The translations under genes were made by a program, and so were the position numbers. A DNA stretch of 64,000 bases from Paratissierella segnis. Lineage in GTDB: Bacteria; Bacillota; Clostridia; Tissierellales; Tissierellaceae. How positions within the stretch are numbered: position 1 is the first letter of the stretch; every line of letters begins with the position of its first letter. Below are positions 62,664 to 64,000 of the stretch, piece by piece. The stretch covers positions 62,001 through 126,000 of the forward strand of contig NZ_JACRTG010000029.1 of assembly GCF_014385195.1 (NCBI RefSeq), read 5' to 3'. The notes under the pieces were generated by a model. That model worked only from the letters and a program-made list of their open reading frames with translations, was not told the origin of the DNA and ran no database searches.

Positions 62664-64000
62664 CTAAACTTCAAAGAAATACTTTATTTTAGCGTTTTCT
62701 ATTTTCGATTCTATCAAATCTCCAATAGCATTTGCACGTTTAAAAGACATCTCATCGCTATAAAATATAAAGAAAACCCATTTAGCAATAGTAATTTCAC
62801 TATACCTATATATGCAGGAATTCAAAAATTTACCCACGACCTTTTTAAAGTTTTTATTGTTTATTTTTTCACATTCAATCTTAATATTAAAGTCAAAATT
62901 AGAGGTTTCACTAAAATTTACTAACAAATCAATATTTTGCCAATTGAAATAGGGAATATTTTTTATCATCTTAAAGTTATTTGTGTTTAAAATGTCAATA
63001 GAAACATTTCGAGGGGGTCTTTGCGGGGTTATTTTGTCAATTTTATATAAATATTTCATCCTTACATAATTATCAAATAATTCTGTGGTATTCCAGATAT
63101 TTTCCCTAGCATATTCAGGGAGTATTATATTTTTAATATAGTCTTCAATGATTTTTGCCATATTGTCTAATTCCAAATCCTCATAACTTAAATTTATATG
63201 CATAAAGTCCAGACATCTTTTTTTAAACTCTAACGGACTACACCCATACCATCGCTTAAAATGTAAATAATAATATTTTACATCGGAAAATCCACAACTT
63301 TCGGATATGGATGATATACTCATATTTGCAGTAAGCAATAAAAACCCTGATTTCATTACCCTCTCATAATTAAGCCGTTCTTGAAAACTAAAATAACTTA
63401 AGTTTCTCCATAGATGAGACAAATAATTTTTGGTAATATACTCATTATTAGCAATATCATCCAAGGTTATTTTATCCTTATAATTTTCATCAATGTATTT
63501 AATACTTCTATGATATCTATTCAATTGTAAGGGACTAAAATTTTTATTGCTTTTATTTGCAAACTTGAGCCAGTCAAATTCTTTAACCATAAAAGCTACC
63601 AATTGATAAATAGAGTCTTTGGTAAGTTCTTTAGCGATCTTATCATTACTTGTGGCATCTGTTAAAACGCTAATCAATAAATTTCTAAACCTTACCTTAT
63701 ATGAACTCCTTTTATCATCATCATAATTATCGCTTTCTATTATAACATTGTCCTCAGAATACATATTATTCCTAAAGAACATATACTTAATATACTCAAA
63801 GTATTTCTCATAATAATTTAAATCAATATGAAAAACTGCAACCATCACCTTTGAAGAGCTTTTAACGGAATGTATGGTTTTATTGTTCACAATCCAGAAG
63901 TCACCTTTTTTCACCAAGATGTGTTCAAAATTAGCATAAACTTCAATAGAATCCTCCAAGGGCATCAATACTTCAGTAATATTTTCATGCCAATGAATCG
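62664..64000 (-). CDS. AraC-family transcriptional regulator, N-terminus outside window
   Basis: The frame continues to the right edge with IHWHENITEVLMPLEDSIEV, the cupin-like N-terminus of AraC proteins, so an ATG at 63965 inside it is not the true start. In-window: cupin part, HTH at the middle (SIKYIDENYKDKITLDDIAN; SISSISESCGFSDVKYYYLHFKRWYG; SPLEFKKR), then about 190 extra residues to the end with no recognised domain (IKIECEKINNKNFKKVVG). Most AraC proteins end after the HTH, so this C-terminal extension is unusual. It probably controls the adh gene, 120 bp downstream. Confidence 0.83.
   Translation of the reverse strand, partial: IHWHENITEVLMPLEDSIEVYANFEHILVKKGDFWIVNNKTIHSVKSSSKVMVAVFHIDLNYYEKYFEYIKYMFFRNNMYSEDNVIIESDNYDDDKRSSYKVRFRNLLISVLTDATSNDKIAKELTKDSIYQLVAFMVKEFDWLKFANKSNKNFSPLQLNRYHRSIKYIDENYKDKITLDDIANNEYITKNYLSHLWRNLSYFSFQERLNYERVMKSGFLLLTANMSISSISESCGFSDVKYYYLHFKRWYGCSPLEFKKRCLDFMHINLSYEDLELDNMAKIIEDYIKNIILPEYARENIWNTTELFDNYVRMKYLYKIDKITPQRPPRNVSIDILNTNNFKMIKNIPYFNWQNIDLLVNFSETSNFDFNIKIECEKINNKNFKKVVGKFLNSCIYRYSEITIAKWVFFIFYSDEMSFKRANAIGDLIESKIENAKIKYFFEV

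Noticed and set aside
63963..63968. Start of the AraC regulator inside the window
   Set aside because: The frame continues to the right edge with cupin sequence IHWHENITEV, so the true start is outside.

Overview
The window is AT-rich DNA from a low-GC Gram-positive bacterium, most likely an anaerobic member of the Clostridia/Tissierellia. The evidence is strong AGGAGG-type ribosome binding sites with many TTG and GTG starts, a class II (B12-dependent) ribonucleotide reductase, PRD-type PTS regulators, a perfect CcpA cre site, an OhrR-type peroxide operon, and a secondary alcohol dehydrogenase of the Clostridium beijerinckii type. The genus cannot be fixed from sequence alone. No rRNA, tRNA or CRISPR array was recognised.

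Left part (1-11.5 kb, minus strand). A partial nrdJ gene carries a 408-residue intein placed exactly before a catalytic cysteine, with tandem NrdR boxes upstream. Next is a nucleoside-type operon: LacI regulator, PfkB-family kinase, BMP-family lipoprotein, ABC ATPase, two permeases and an ADP-ribosylglycohydrolase-family enzyme. A decayed IS1202-like (ISNCY) element abuts the promoter of this operon.

13-23 kb. A PTS operon of the ascorbate/Ula type (EIIA, EIIB, EIIC) also holds an SDR dehydrogenase, two DeoC-family aldolases and a small methyltransferase. A PRD regulator with its own EIIB/EIIA-like domains follows. The stretch is littered with remnants: an IS110 transposase N-terminus, a DUF1670-like pseudogene, a 39-codon glyoxalase stub and an unidentified decayed ORF. 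A 2-hydroxyacid dehydrogenase closes it.

23-29 kb (plus strand). The 5-oxoprolinase operon pxpA - NRAMP-like transporter - pxpB - pxpC is followed by a peroxide-response operon (glutathione peroxidase, OhrR/MarR regulator, flavodoxin).

28.7-45.2 kb. Sugar use: a CUT2 ABC transporter with araB, araA, araD and galM (arabinose), a divergent DeoR regulator translationally coupled to an orphan double ABC ATPase, then mglB-mglA-mglC-galK (galactose). All three solute-binding-protein ABC operons in the window have a hairpin between the binding-protein gene and the ATPase gene.

45-49 kb. beta-Aspartyl peptidase (iadA), diaminopimelate decarboxylase (lysA), a RelB/DinJ antitoxin with no toxin, and a Ku protein whose ribosome binding site lies in a perfect hairpin.

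49-59 kb (minus strand). A poly-gamma-glutamate (PGA) type cluster: lipoprotein gamma-glutamyltransferase, DUF6305-like lipoprotein, DctM-like transporter, a 47-residue membrane peptide not in standard ORF size range, M14-like amidohydrolase, PgsB, PgsC, PgsW-like protein, and a histidine kinase/response regulator pair. No CapA/PgsA is present. This is the best candidate for an unusual, poorly described system.

59-64 kb. A small hypothetical gene, tryptophanase, a PPC/DUF296 protein, an NADP-type secondary alcohol dehydrogenase, and an AraC-family regulator that runs off the right edge.
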